From Azolla caroliniana (Eukaryota; Polypodiophyta): a stretch of DNA of 64,000 nucleotides. The notes below the pieces were generated by a model. The model was given only the letters and a program-made list of their open reading frames with translations. It was not told the DNA's origin and did no database searches. The translations under genes were made by a program, and so were the position numbers. Below are positions 49,419 to 61,570 of the stretch, piece after piece (within the stretch, counting starts at the first letter, position 1; each line of letters starts with the position of its first letter). Location: contig JBHGNT010000001.1 of NCBI GenBank assembly GCA_043228905.1, forward strand, positions 33,790,001 to 33,854,000, written 5' to 3'.

Positions 49419-52163
49419 CTGGAAATATTTTCTGCCATGGAACACACTCAATGTCGTTTTTTCTAGTAAGGAACACAAAGAAAGTGGCTTTCTTGCAAGG
49501 AATATACGCAAATTGTGTGTGTGTGTGGTGGTTATTTTGGTGGGGGGGGGTTGTATCTTGTGAAATGTTTTGAGCTTGATGGGCTATGTTATGCCACATT
49601 ATGGCATTCTTCTAAGGAGTGCGGTAACGGCAACGCCCTTGCAAATTGTTTCAAATTGTTATGGTAGGCTCTAGCTCATGTATAGTTATTAAAATTAAAT
49701 TGGGAAGCCATGTTTCAAAATGAGCAGGCCAGTTTTTGGCTAAATGTTTTGATTTGAATGGGTGGGCTATAGATTTTTTTGTATGGTATATAGGCAACGC
49801 TCATAATTCTAAAAAACTTGTACACTTCAATTTTAGTACTCATATATAACTAGTAGTCACCACATAAAACACTCCTCCCGTGTTCATTTCCTAAAATTTC
49901 CCTTGTTTTTCCATACACTATTTTTATATACTAGCTCATTAAAGATTTGATGAATAAGAGGTACTGCATCACATTGTGTTATGGACATGATGTCTTGATT
50001 TATCTAGAATCCAAATGTTTTATTAGTACACATGTAAATTTGTGGCCTTCTAATTGCCAAGTTACACATTCATTGGTATCCTTGAAAATTTGCATTTTAT
50101 TCATCCCTTGGTATCCTTGAAATTTTTCATTTGATCAATCTATTCATTCCCAATTCAATCATGTGGGTGTGAATATGGGCGTATTGAGTTGGGTTGGCAC
50201 TTGCTTTTACTCCTCAAGTGGTTTTGCACTATGTAAACAAATCTTTAACTTGGCAAGATTTTGGAGTTTTTGGATTTCAACCAAACACGTGTAATATGTT
50301 GTTGCCCTAGACTAGTTACTAGTCAACATCGTCAATTTCTTTCTAGATTCCCATATTGGCTTTCAAGGGGAGAGAGGACGATAGCTACCCTTCCCACCAT
50401 GTTGTATTGTTATGCATGCAACAGGACAAGATTGCAATATTTGTTTGGCTACTATGGCCTCACGTTCGTTAAGCCATCAATTTGATAATTTTCTTAAGAA
50501 TCAATACTCACAAAATTCAGCTTTCCAAATGAAGTGCTTTCTAGCACCATTTATGCATATTTAGCACTCTCTTTTGCATCTTCTTTACCACCTACTTTCA
50601 AGTTTCCAATCATTTATTTAAGGTAGGGAAATCTAAAACACCATGCTCTTAATTGTTCAACAAATTCCCTCATTTTGCATATTGTGTTCCCGAAACTCCC
50701 AAATTTGCCTCCATGATTTCATAATCCAAGCAACACAATATTTTTTTCAACATCAATCAAGGTGCTCCATCCAAAACTAATTGATGAAACTGAAAAGCTT
50801 GAATATCCTATAGTTCTTCACGATAGTGCTTCAAGCTTCACTTTTGCTTCATTTTATCGGGGGTGAGGCAAGTCATTTAACTATTTGCTTGCGCTTTTTA
50901 ACTCCTTCATGACATCTAATTGCTTGATTGATTGATAACGGTTGAATCCTCTTAATCTTCGCTAGGGCATGAATGCCTCACTAAACAAACCCTCCATTTG
51001 CCCAAAACCAAAGGATGCTTTTGTTCCCTCATCGAACTTGTGGAAGAATTTTCATTTGAATCTAAGAAATAGTAATAATCAAGTGTTCTTCCTCTCATCC
51101 CTTTCAACAAACAACGATCTTTTGAATTGAGGGATGCATAAGGGAAGTCACTAGAATTTTCTACTTGTTCTTTTCTTACTTTGACACTCTTGTTCATTGT
51201 TTTTGCTAATACCGAACCTTCTCTAATTGAACTTCCCTTATTCAAGCAATGCATAAAATCGGCATTGCTTGTAACACTAGGATTTCCAGGATGACAGTAC
51301 TATCCCTCATCAAAGAATGATGCAGATTGCATAGAGGGAGCAGATTCAGAATTCATGACTCAAATGATCTGATAAAAGGTTCGTGACTGGAGAGCAAACC
51401 CATCAGAAAATTCTTGAGCTGTTGGTCCTTCTATAATCTTCATCAAATGCAATTAAGTATGCTGAAGAATTCAACAATCATTTAACACTTCAAATTTAGT
51501 GTATTAATTTCTCCACAGAATTGTCTAATAGCTTGATTGGAGCTTCTTGAGTACTCCATCAAAAGCAATTAACTCATAGTACTTTTTCATTCATTTTGCA
51601 GTCCAAGCCCGAAACGTTTTTCGTAACTAAGGTCATTATTTGTTGATAAAAAATAAAAGGAAACCCTCGTTTATCTGTAGTCATTGATTATATTAATCAT
51701 TGCATTAGCGTGCGCTTGCGTATACGAAAATCACACATATCTCTGTACACCAAGGGTTAAAGAGAACACAAAATTTTGAGCACTCATGGAACATAAAAAT
51801 CACAAAAAGTTTTATTACCTAAGAATAATGATGGACTCCATGTTTCTCAATGCTCAAGTCTTTTGCGTAAGAATATAATGGGCACATTGTCCAATTAGCA
51901 AAATTAACAAAAAATAGTAACCAAGTTACATTCGATGAAAGAGTGGAGTACCCAGCATATCACACTACTACGTATTCCATCTTTACCCACTTAACACATG
52001 AAACTCATTCCATCATAGTGATTTGCAATACATATTTTTCAGATTGGCACACATATTTGATCTGATCCATATATATATTCATGCATATATCTGAATGTAT
52101 GCAGACCCTCCTCCTTTGATATCTTTGGGATGTAAATTTATTCATTTCCCAGTTTTTATCCTC

Positions 52164-55100
52164 TTATGACATCCACAGCTTTAAAACGCGATCCTTTCCT
52201 CCAGATGCTACCTTCTGACCATCTGGGCTCCAATCTACGGAAAATACCTGAAGTCAATAAAAATATCCATTATATGGTTTAGACTATAGAAAACAAGAGC
52301 CACAAGGTAATAGGAAATCCTCAAAAATGTGCACATATTTGTATGCATGTATACATGTGTGTGTGCATATACATATATACGAGTGTGTATGTGTATGTAA
52401 ACATATACATACCTCATCGGCATGACCAGGAAGATCTTCACGAAGCTTTCTGGTTCTCATGTCCCAGATCTGAGATAGCAACATCTTTAGCATTCAGTAT
52501 TTTATTCACACCAGTATACAAAGGATCCCATTGTCATTCATGTGCATGGTTTCAAATTCCTTGCCTTAAGAGTAGAGTCTTTGCTACCACTTAGCAACAA
52601 TCTACTATCTGCAGACCAACTGACACAATCCAAACATATCAATTCAGTCTTTTATATTGTCTTTAGCTTGGGAGAAAACCTCATTTCGCAAGGAATATAA
52701 TATGTTTTTAACCTATAAATATAAAAATATATAGGATCTACAGTGTGAGCTTTTGTCATGATTGCTAATACTGTTACCAAAAGAAGCATATGCACAAGAA
52801 GACTATAGTGTGACTCTGCAAAGAGCCTACCTCAAACGGGAAGAAAATTGCAGTAAAACAATGATTTATTATCTAATCTTTCAGTATAAAATGCATCTCA
52901 CTCAACTGAACATTTAGTTAATCCAAAACCAGAACAGCATTTAAAAATGAAAAGTTTTCCGAGGGCAAAAAAGACACAATTTGATTTTGTTGCATTGGAA
53001 CACAAACAACGATATTTTATTCAAGATTTTCATCTCTGGTGCATCCACTGAATGCAGATTTTTATCCACCATATGGACATTTGCAGGCAACTGAAGTCAT
53101 TTAAGGTCCATATATGTATGATGACAATCTATACTGCTGATAAACATTTCTTTACATGAATTTGTTAGCTCATGCTTGAGTTCAATCACTTCACTTCACC
53201 CCTTGTCGAGAAGTGAAAATTAACAATCGGCAACGGTTCGGTACAGTTTGGGGGGAACGGTTTGGTTTGGTTTGGTTAAAACAGTTTGAAAGTGTGGTTT
53301 AAACGGTTTGATGGTTTAGGGTTGCCATTTGAAAAAAATTTAAATATTTCTTTAAACAACATTACATTTTTAAGCCTAATTCTCACATTTTAGGAAAAAT
53401 CTTTAAATTTTGTAAAAATTAAAAGTTTTAAATTTTTAAACTAAAAATTTGAATTTTGACCTAACTTGAAAACTGAAACCGAACCACGAAACTGCAGTTT
53501 TAACAGTGTGGATTTTTTGTAACGGTTCAGTTTCAATGTTTCGTGGTTTGGTTTGGTTCAGTTTGGTTCAGATCAAGTTTCAAATTTTTTAAACGGTTCA
53601 GTTTTGATACTCTCAACCAAACCAAACCGTTTCCAACTGTTAGTGAGAATCTCATGCTGAAACACTGTTTCAGGCAGCAAACTGTTTTAGAATGCTATGC
53701 TGCCACCTCCTCAGACCAATGGATATAAGTCATGCTAGTTTCTCAGAGGTCACTTTGGCCTTGGCAAAGATGTCAACGAAAACAATGACTAAATTTTTTT
53801 TTAAATTCTTGAGCATAATAAGAGATCAAACAAGGATGCTCTATTAGCTTGACGAACCCATTAAGCTTAAAGATTAACAGGAACAATTTCTTTAAATGAC
53901 TCGAAATATATATAGATGATATGGTTATGTTTGAGCATGATATAGATGTGGTGGGTGTAAACAGATATTGATAAGCTACAAGATTCCTATGAGATTAGGA
54001 GTTTCTCTTCCAAGGTAACAAATGTCAAGTTTATGATCGTCAAAAAACGAAGTAACATGCACCAAATTGAGACAGCATAGGCATCATTTAACCAATTCAA
54101 GAACAGCATACACACATACATGAAGCAACATCACATACCTAATCTGATAAACGGGACCAACATGCCCACGGAAGGTAGCAACAAATTCTCCTGTGAATCC
54201 ATTCCAAAGCTTAACAGATTTGTCGAATGAAGCACTTGCAATCCATCGACCATCAGGAGAGAAATACACTTGATTGACAACCTGTCGAAACCTTATCTCA
54301 TCATTATTATATCACTTTGCACATCTAAAAAAGAAGCAACCATTATTGCACCATATTACCAAACATACAAGTAACATAAACACGGCGAGCAAAATCCATA
54401 GCATTCAAGCAAACAAATGTTGACCTGCTGGTGTCCTGTCATTCTAGCTTTTGGTTGTTTGCTGACAGCAGGTTCCCATAGAAACATTGTAAAATCATCA
54501 GATCCAGAAACCAGCCTTTCAGGAGAATCTTTCTTGGCCAAGTTGTATCGAGTAAGAGAAGCCTATAACATTATTAAGTAGTAATGAATTATTCACACCA
54601 TTAGACAGTAAAAGCACAAGATTTTTGGCTTACTGTTTGAGAATGTAAACCTCTTTCATTTCATCAGCAGAGTTACACTGCTTGGGCTTGTAGTCAAATG
54701 GCCCAGTTCGTAAAACATACTCTGTGCTCAAAGCCAAGGTGTTTACCCAGTGACCATGGCCCTGCAAATAAAGATAAGATATGATCATTTTCTTGTATTC
54801 TGCTCATAGGTCCATGCATACAATATTGGTGGTTTACCTATAAAAACTCCATCAGATTTTCTAGAACATGTTAACCCCCTCCCTTTATGCTAGATACTGC
54901 AACCCCTATATGCTCATCGTTCCTCTTGCCTCTATTTCCTTGGAAGTTTTTTGCATTTTCCCCAATTATTCATTTTCCTCTTGATGCCGAAATTTCTTTT
55001 GTTCAGTCACATTCGCGAATTTAAAATTTCCATAAATGAACTTCTATAAACCTAGGCCTTGCAACGAAGGTTGTGAACTGTGAAATACTCATATAGTATA

Positions 55101-58100
55101 TTTATGTCATGTTGTTTGATCATGTTATGATGAGACGTATATTAAAGGAAGGCAAAAGTGTACACATAATTTAGCTGTTGCCTTTGCACAATGCATGAAA
55201 GCATATTTATATGTGCATCAGTAATTGCATGAGAATGCTACTGTTTGACAGTGTACAAATGTGATACTTGATTCAATTCAGAAACCAAATTGTGGAGTTT
55301 GCATCATGAGCATAGTGTGATTCAATAGCCTTGCCAATTGCCATTTCATGCAAGTTTTAAGTATATGACATGTGCATAAGGAATAAAGTAACATGTCCAA
55401 GGCTAAAACAAGTATGCAGCAGAGATTTTGCTCAGATGGGTGTGTATGGATTATTTGAAGGCACGAATCTACCACTTCACAATATAAATGCACAGCCTAA
55501 TGAATTGCCATTTCTTGTAAGTAAATGAACGTGTCCAAGTCTCAAATAAAGTATTGGATCAAATTTCTGCTCAAAATTCTGAAAGTTCTTGATCAGAAAA
55601 GGAGCACAAAATGTTTAAAAATTCAGCAAAATAAAGAGTCATGGTGATGGAGCACCTTTAATTCTCGGACAAGCTTTCCTTGTGTTGTCTCCCAAACTTT
55701 AATTGTACAATCCTGAGAGCTATGACAAATAAAAGCAATAATTTGGGGGGGAATGAATAATTTCAGAAGAGCATATTATATGCGTAGTGTCTCAAATTTC
55801 TTCAAGTATTCCTACACAGTAATTACAGAGGTATAACTTAACCAAACAAACAAATAGATGCAAACAATATTGTTTAAACTCTTCCATCGCAACACCTGTC
55901 ACAAAAAATACCTGGAGTAAATAAGCCCCTCTCCACTCCATTTAATGCATGTTACAGCCAAGGTGTGCCCAGTCAAACACACTGTGCACTTCCGTGTCAC
56001 AATATCCCATATGCGAACATCTCCATCCTTGCTTGCACTAGCAAAACGTCGGCTTGGAGATTGCAAATGAGCAGGTTCCCAAGCAAGCGAGGTAATCCAT
56101 TTCTTATGGCCCTGCAATATAATTAACATACAAACAAAAACAACCAAACGGAATGTGAAAAGAAAAATAGATTTGCAAATTGACATAGCTCACAAAATAG
56201 CCATGAAACTGAATAAGAGAGTCCCAACAATCGAATACAACAGCTGATTCAGACAGTTAGCCAAATGTTATAAACATGACTGAGAACTGGAGAAAAGTCA
56301 CTGGTACATATCTACAGTAGCTTATTATGAGAACTGTAGATAAATACAACAAAACAAGAGTGTATACAAAAAATTCGGATCACATATACACATTCAGGTA
56401 AAGGAGGGACTGTTTGGGCTATATAATGGAACCGCAAAATAAGAAATGATATTATCATCTCTCCACATCTGGCAAAAGAATATATAATGCAGGTCTTCTT
56501 CATAAACTGAGTATACATGAAATTTCTGACATTCATGGACTTTACTACCAAGTAGAGATTCCTAGAGGATTTGTTGATCAATTTTTAAATGAACCCCAAA
56601 AATTCACATGGATGAGGTTGTCATGTGCTATGCATTTTCGAGTTGAAAGTTACTTGAATATTCATGAAAATATTCTCAGATTTGATTATTTATGCTTTGC
56701 ACAGAGCATAAATAATCATATCTGAGAATATTTTCACAAATACTCAAATAACGTTCAACTCAAAAAAGAGATGAGAGAGATGCATACATTGAAGGTACTT
56801 CCATCTGTCTTGCCATTCTGTGGATCCCACATATATACATGCCCAGTTTTGTCTCCACTGACAAGATGTTTTCCATCTGGAGACCAAGCAATGCATAGGA
56901 CCCAGTTTTTATGCCCTGTAAAAACAATTTTGAGTACAGTCGAGTTAGTGGAATCCCAAATCACTAATTATTATTACTCCAATTCCATCCAACACTTGGA
57001 AAAACAACGTTTAAATAATTTTAGTGTTGATTAAATCTACTGACCCTTTCCTGATCTTTAGACTTAAATATGATCATTTGTGTTCCAGTGAGCATAATGT
57101 CATGAAAAGCTCTAGAATTCAAAGGCCACTTTTGCATGATTTACCTGTACAAGTATGCAATGGGGTCTGAGTATTCAAATCCCAAAATCGTACTGATGTA
57201 TCCCCTGAGCCACTCGCAAGTTGTTGGCCATCTGGGCTAAAGGATACTGATAAAACGGCTTCAGAATGTCCTGCAGATAAATTGCAATCATAAAGCAGCA
57301 TGAGTAAGTATTTAGATTCTGGAACCGTGTGCGCAAACTGAAATTGTGTCACATAAACGAGTAAAAGTATCATTACGCAGAAACTTACAAAGCACATAAA
57401 AATCTAATTCACGTATTAACTGTTGAACAGAAGTTCTTAAACCCAGTAAGATAAAGTATCATGTGTAATCATTACCTCTTTCATAAATATTCATGATTCA
57501 ATAAAATCTAAAGTTACTCACCCTTTCTAAAGTTTCCTTAATCCTTAGAGAAAGAAACTAAAACAAAAATTTAAAGCTACACACATTCACATAAATTCAC
57601 GCATTTGCAGCAGATCACAGGATCAGCGAACAAATTTAACCTGCTATTGTAGAAGAGCATCGTGTTACAGGACGAACTCGAAAGATTGCCTGAGGCTGAT
57701 ACACAATCTTCAATACCTGTTCCACAGAAACTACAAATGTACACATCTAATTAGTTTACTGTCCTTCATATTGACTATGACCTTAGCTTGTAAAACTGAT
57801 ATCATTATTTCACACTTCTTGAAAAGCTAAGATACCTTTATTTTCTAAAAGGAAGTCTCCAAGTTGCCCAAGAAGTTCTTGATCCTTTACATAGAATGCA
57901 TAAGGAACTTTCTCTTCCTATAAAAAGAGAAATAATGAATTCAATTCTTAGCAGTATAGAAACAAATTTTATAGCACAAAAAGTACTCAATTCCATATGA
58001 GATATTTTTAATAGGTTTGGATTACAATCTATAAGTGTTAACTCGTTTATAACTCTTACACCATCACATATAGAATAAAAATCACAATTATCGTTCACAT

Positions 58101-59534
58101 GGAAATATCACCAATGCCTTCCATTTACCAAAATGGTTCTCATCCGTGCAAAGTCTTCCATGATGTCATCTCGATGAATATTGTTTGTATATCTACAACA
58201 GGCTTATTTATATCTTGGCAAGATACTTAATCGATGAAATTAATTAGAATTCTATTTTCTATCCTTTGCCAATATATACACTAACTATCCAATATCATGG
58301 ATATATCTCTTACATGTACTTTTGACAAACATTGCAGTGTTGATGTACTACGGAAAGGTGCCTTCGAACCAAACAATGTATGCCATATCGTCCTAGCTTT
58401 ATTTCGTATAATATATACCATTAAAACCAACCCAGTGGTCAATCACTGGTTTATGCACGTATAAAACATTGCCGATGACATAACCCAATATTCTATTCAG
58501 AACATACTTTCGTGTATTCTTTTCTAGAGAGATAAAAACAAATCTCCAACACATGTCATGATAACATATAACATACTCTCTTCTATCCTTTTTTACTCCA
58601 GAGAGGGATACAAAATAATTTTGGTTTTCCAACACTCAACCATACATGTTTTTTCTCTTTTTAATTTTTGAAGGGAGGCCATTTTATGATTTTAGCAACG
58701 CTGCATAATCCATATTGGTTCCACTTTATGCCAATACATATATTATTTCGTTATAATTATTGATTTAAAATATGATATGTTAGTATTTCATAATTATATA
58801 TTAATAATCTCCCCATATAATTACTGATTATCTGTTATACCATATAATTACTTATCGTAAGAGGTACTTTGGATCAATAATATCATTATATATTAAGTCT
58901 TCTTCATGATTAAGCATCAGACAATCAAATGCCCAACTTTGCTTATTTTCCAAGACACTGTTGAAGACATATACCTTCTTCTTTCTCTATTTTTCTTGTG
59001 TTTTGACAAAAGCCAAATAATCTGTATACAATGTACTGGCAATATATTTCTTTCTCTTCTTTCTTGTTATAGAACAAAATTATGTTTTTCTTGTTAAAGA
59101 GCATTAACCCACAACAAGCTTGCTTCCCTCTTTTTTCTTGTTTAAAGGAAATTCTAAGTATTTCGAAAATTGCCCATACTGGAAAAACACGCTCCATTTT
59201 TTTGTTTACAAACCTATGAAGGGATAGATAGGTTTGACTGTCTTCTTTGGAAATTAAACATGAAGTGCGGGCGGGAGCTGAAAAATAAAACATTTTCTCG
59301 TAGTATGTGTGGATTTGAGAAGTGAGCCTCAGTGTTCAAGAATGTTAACCATGAATATTGCAATGGAGAGAGAAAGGCACTCACATTGTTGAGGAGGCTA
59401 TTGACAAGGGCATGGAGCTCCAAGGGCCCGACATTCTGAGGGAGGTCAACGGGCTTCCCGAGAGGGTTTCCTTCGGGATCAGACAGCTGACAGATGATGT
59501 TGTTCACCACAAGCCCTGAAGCCACAGCAGACAT
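52164..59534 (-). CDS. NLE1: Notchless (NLE) WD40 protein, ribosome biogenesis factor, 13 exons
   Basis: 475 residues, the usual length of plant NLE. Exons: 59534-59385, 57917-57836, 57730-57641, 57270-57145, 56915-56788, 56111-55912, 55719-55656, 54761-54651, 54562-54425, 54281-54139, 52619-52565, 52469-52413, 52247-52164; all phases agree. Residues ~13-75 are the NLE ubiquitin-like domain ([18 protein letters not shown]). It is followed by eight WD40 blades, with [82 protein letters not shown], and [15 protein letters not shown]. In yeast and plants NLE/Rsa4 works in the nucleolus and nucleus, where its NLE domain meets the AAA-ATPase Midasin during 60S maturation. The intron after exon 11 has a GC donor. 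I take the ATG at 59534; an upstream start at 59549 would need a non-ATG codon. A telobox lies ~95 bases upstream. Confidence 0.96.
53256..53632. mobile_element. Inverted-repeat element (MITE-like) in Notchless intron 10
   Basis: The intron 52620-54138 contains AACGGTTTGGTTTGG at 53256-53270 (running on to 53277) and its complement AACCAAACCAAACCGTT at 53615-53631. A second, nested inverted pair is GAAACCGAACCACGAAAC (53475-53492) against GTTTCGTGGTTTGGTTT (53538-53554). GGTT(T/C)GGTT words recur through the segment. No coding capacity. A non-autonomous DNA transposon or a simple-sequence foldback are both possible. Confidence 0.5.
56640..56761. repeat. Long foldback hairpin (57-bp arms, 8-nt loop) in Notchless intron 5
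   Basis: The left arm 56640-56696 and right arm 56705-56761 are complementary at about 50 of 57 positions, including the unbroken GAAAATATTCTCAGAT core, separated by an 8-base loop. It lies inside the intron 56112-56787. The form fits a small foldback transposon or a young MIRNA-type hairpin; no mature small RNA can be assigned by eye. Confidence 0.85.
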
Positions 59535-59628
59535 GGCAACGAAAAACAATAAAACCTAGAAAATAAGGAAGAAAAAATTTGTCTTAATCTCTACCCCTAT
59601 CTCTTTCTTTCTGCGCGGAGAAGATGAG

Positions 59629-59637
59629 AAACCCTAG
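59629..59637. promoter_or_regulatory. Telobox upstream of the Notchless gene
   Basis: AAACCCTAG on the + strand, about 95 bases before the Notchless start codon. Teloboxes are a known mark of plant ribosomal-protein and ribosome-biogenesis promoters, which fits the gene. Confidence 0.6.
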
Positions 59638-59782
59638 AAACGCGTGTCACGCACGCACAGAAACAGAGCACCTGTCGAGCTGCTTAAAACCTCAAGGAAA
59701 AGCCCCCTCCTTCTTAAACACAGGTGGAAGGAAGGACATAACATACTCTCTTTCATACTATAGTATGAACCATACGCACCCA

Positions 59783-59997
59783 TACGTGAATTTTTGAGAA
59801 TGTTTTCAAACATTCGCGAATGGTAAACACCCTCGAAGAATGGTAAATACCAGGATTAACTATTTTTATTATGAGAGGTAAATAAACCTAAAAAAGAGGA
59901 AGAAAAATAAAACACACGAATGTTTAAAATAACATTCTCATTCGTTTTCCAACGTATGAACCCGAATGTTATGCTAGACGAACACGAATTTTACGTA
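59783..59997 (+). mobile_element. MITE-like element, copy B (~215 bp)
   Basis: Partner of the element at 34828-35071 in opposite orientation. Same block order: GAATGTTTTCAAACATTCG, GGTAAACACCCTCGA, GGTAAATACCA, GAGAGGTAAATA, CGAATGTTTAAAATAACATT, CATTCGTTTTCC. Ends are TACGTGAATTTT and AATTTTACGTA. It lies about 250 bases upstream of the Notchless start codon, so it may be part of that promoter. Confidence 0.65.
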
Positions 59998-60959
59998 CTA
60001 TGCGAGTCTCTTTCCGTCTCGAGAAATTTGCCGAAATACCATACATAGCCTCCAATCCACTCTCACTCATTTATATCCATCCAACCAAAGGCTGCTTTTT
60101 GCTTCTTTTACTCTTCTTGCATCCACAAGTAAGTGTGTCTGGCCTGGAGCCTTATCGGGAGCTTTCTCTACCACCACCAATGATGATCCACCACATTCGG
60201 AAACACAATTCCAAGCCCGTCTGCACGAGGCCTTAGTTCCTCGTACTCACTCTTGTTGTCGAGACCGTTATCGCCCCAAAGATTGGTCGTGCTCCCCATC
60301 GCTTCCCGACGCCTCTCCATCCTGTATCAACACATGTCGGTTATTGTCTGAAGGCAGAATTTGTTGCTCTTCTATCCTCGCCATTTTACGTCCTCATATA
60401 GTGTTACTAGGGAGGGTGGGGGGGTGGGGTAGTATTTTGGTGCCTTGTATGGTTTTACTAATCTAGTTGTGTTGATTTTGTTCGGTTATTCTCGATGACG
60501 AGAAAGCCTTTCTACATGTTACTCTCTCATTCGCACCCACGTGTCATTTTGGACTTTCAAAAGTCGTCGGTGTTTCTTTCTTTCTCTTTGAATATGGTGT
60601 CTTTGATGGGAGAAATTACAAAGCGCAATGGGTATTTTGAGATATTCAAATATATGAGGGGCATATATTAAAATTTCGTGAACCTTCCATTGTCCCATAT
60701 GGTAAATTTGTGAGATTTTGACCATATTGTACATATTAATACAATTTACGGCAAATGATAAAACCACCACACACAATATTGGTTTGACTCTCCTCCCAAC
60801 CATCCACTATATAGTCTATTTCCTTATGCCATGATCATTCCTTTAAATATATCAACTCGAAAAGGCTAACTCATAATATTGTGACAAGGTCAATGATTTT
60901 ACGCAAGAGCGAAGTGTGGATGGATATGTGTCCATAATGTGGATGATATGTTAATGTGA

Positions 60960-61570
60960 ATAGGCAATAAAGGCACCCATTAAGCAACTAGTCGAATGGT
61001 TCATTTACAGGTTGAATATGGCTGAGCATGCAATGTGGTTATTCAATAGGTTGTACTAAAAAGAAAAGTATGATTGGCCACCTATAACTAAAAAAGGATT
61101 TAACTTTTATAGTATGATATGCCAAGAAACCTTTAGGCTTTAACATTGTATCGTCCAATCCTTTGATTAACCCACCACAAGGAAAGCAACCCCATTTGGA
61201 TTTGGTAGTGAACCTTGGAAGTACAACACTGTGAGGTATGAGTTATTTTGGTCTTGTCGGGGAACTTCATTGAATGTTGTGTGATATGGGGGCATGTGGT
61301 TGTCGAAAGAAACTTTATCGAAATGTTGGGAGATGCTTGTTTTTTACCAAGAACCCCCAAATTGTTAAGTAAATATCATGTACTATAAGGAAGCTAGTTA
61401 CAACGAAAATCTTGAAAGGACTAAGTGATGAGTATGCAAGGAAAAGGTGTTGAGTAACCAACATACTTGTTGCGAATAAGGGAAATCAGAAACTCCAAGT
61501 CAAATGGCTTAATAAGGGAAAGAGAACATTTCATAATTGCGACAAATTTGGAATATTGTGTGATTGATTA
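60960..61570 (+). pseudogene. Possible remnant of a Copia-type gag region
   Basis: A stop-ridden + strand reading ends near 61540 with K-G-N-Q-K, N-K-G-K-R-T and H-N-C-D-K-F-G-I, reminiscent of the basic stretch and CX2CX4HX4C zinc knuckle before the protease of Copia elements; the motif itself is broken. Upstream, short stretches could be the gag helical region. No LTRs, integrase or reverse transcriptase are visible, so the call is weak. Confidence 0.25.

Larger units (their letters stand above)
48222..52163. other. Intergenic between protease and Notchless genes
   Basis: The first ~200 bases are the promoter and leader of the protease. Two tandem-repeat blocks follow (48439-48557 and 48591-49418), then a TG/G-run stretch near 49516-49550 and about 2.6 kb of AT-rich DNA. 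A minus-strand frame at 50952-51254 (100 residues) has no recognisable domain. No gene is called. Confidence 0.6.

Noticed and set aside
48606-49511. 301-residue minus-strand reading frame, and 61-residue repeats on both strands
   Set aside because: They arise from a 207-bp tandem repeat whose length is a multiple of three; no domain, no transcript signal, and several frames are equally open.
50952-51254. 100-residue minus-strand frame
   Set aside because: No recognisable domain or flanking exon; it may be an old fragment but I cannot support a gene.
59535-59549. Longer Notchless start at 59549
   Set aside because: It would begin at a TTG; the ATG at 59534 gives the family's normal N terminus.
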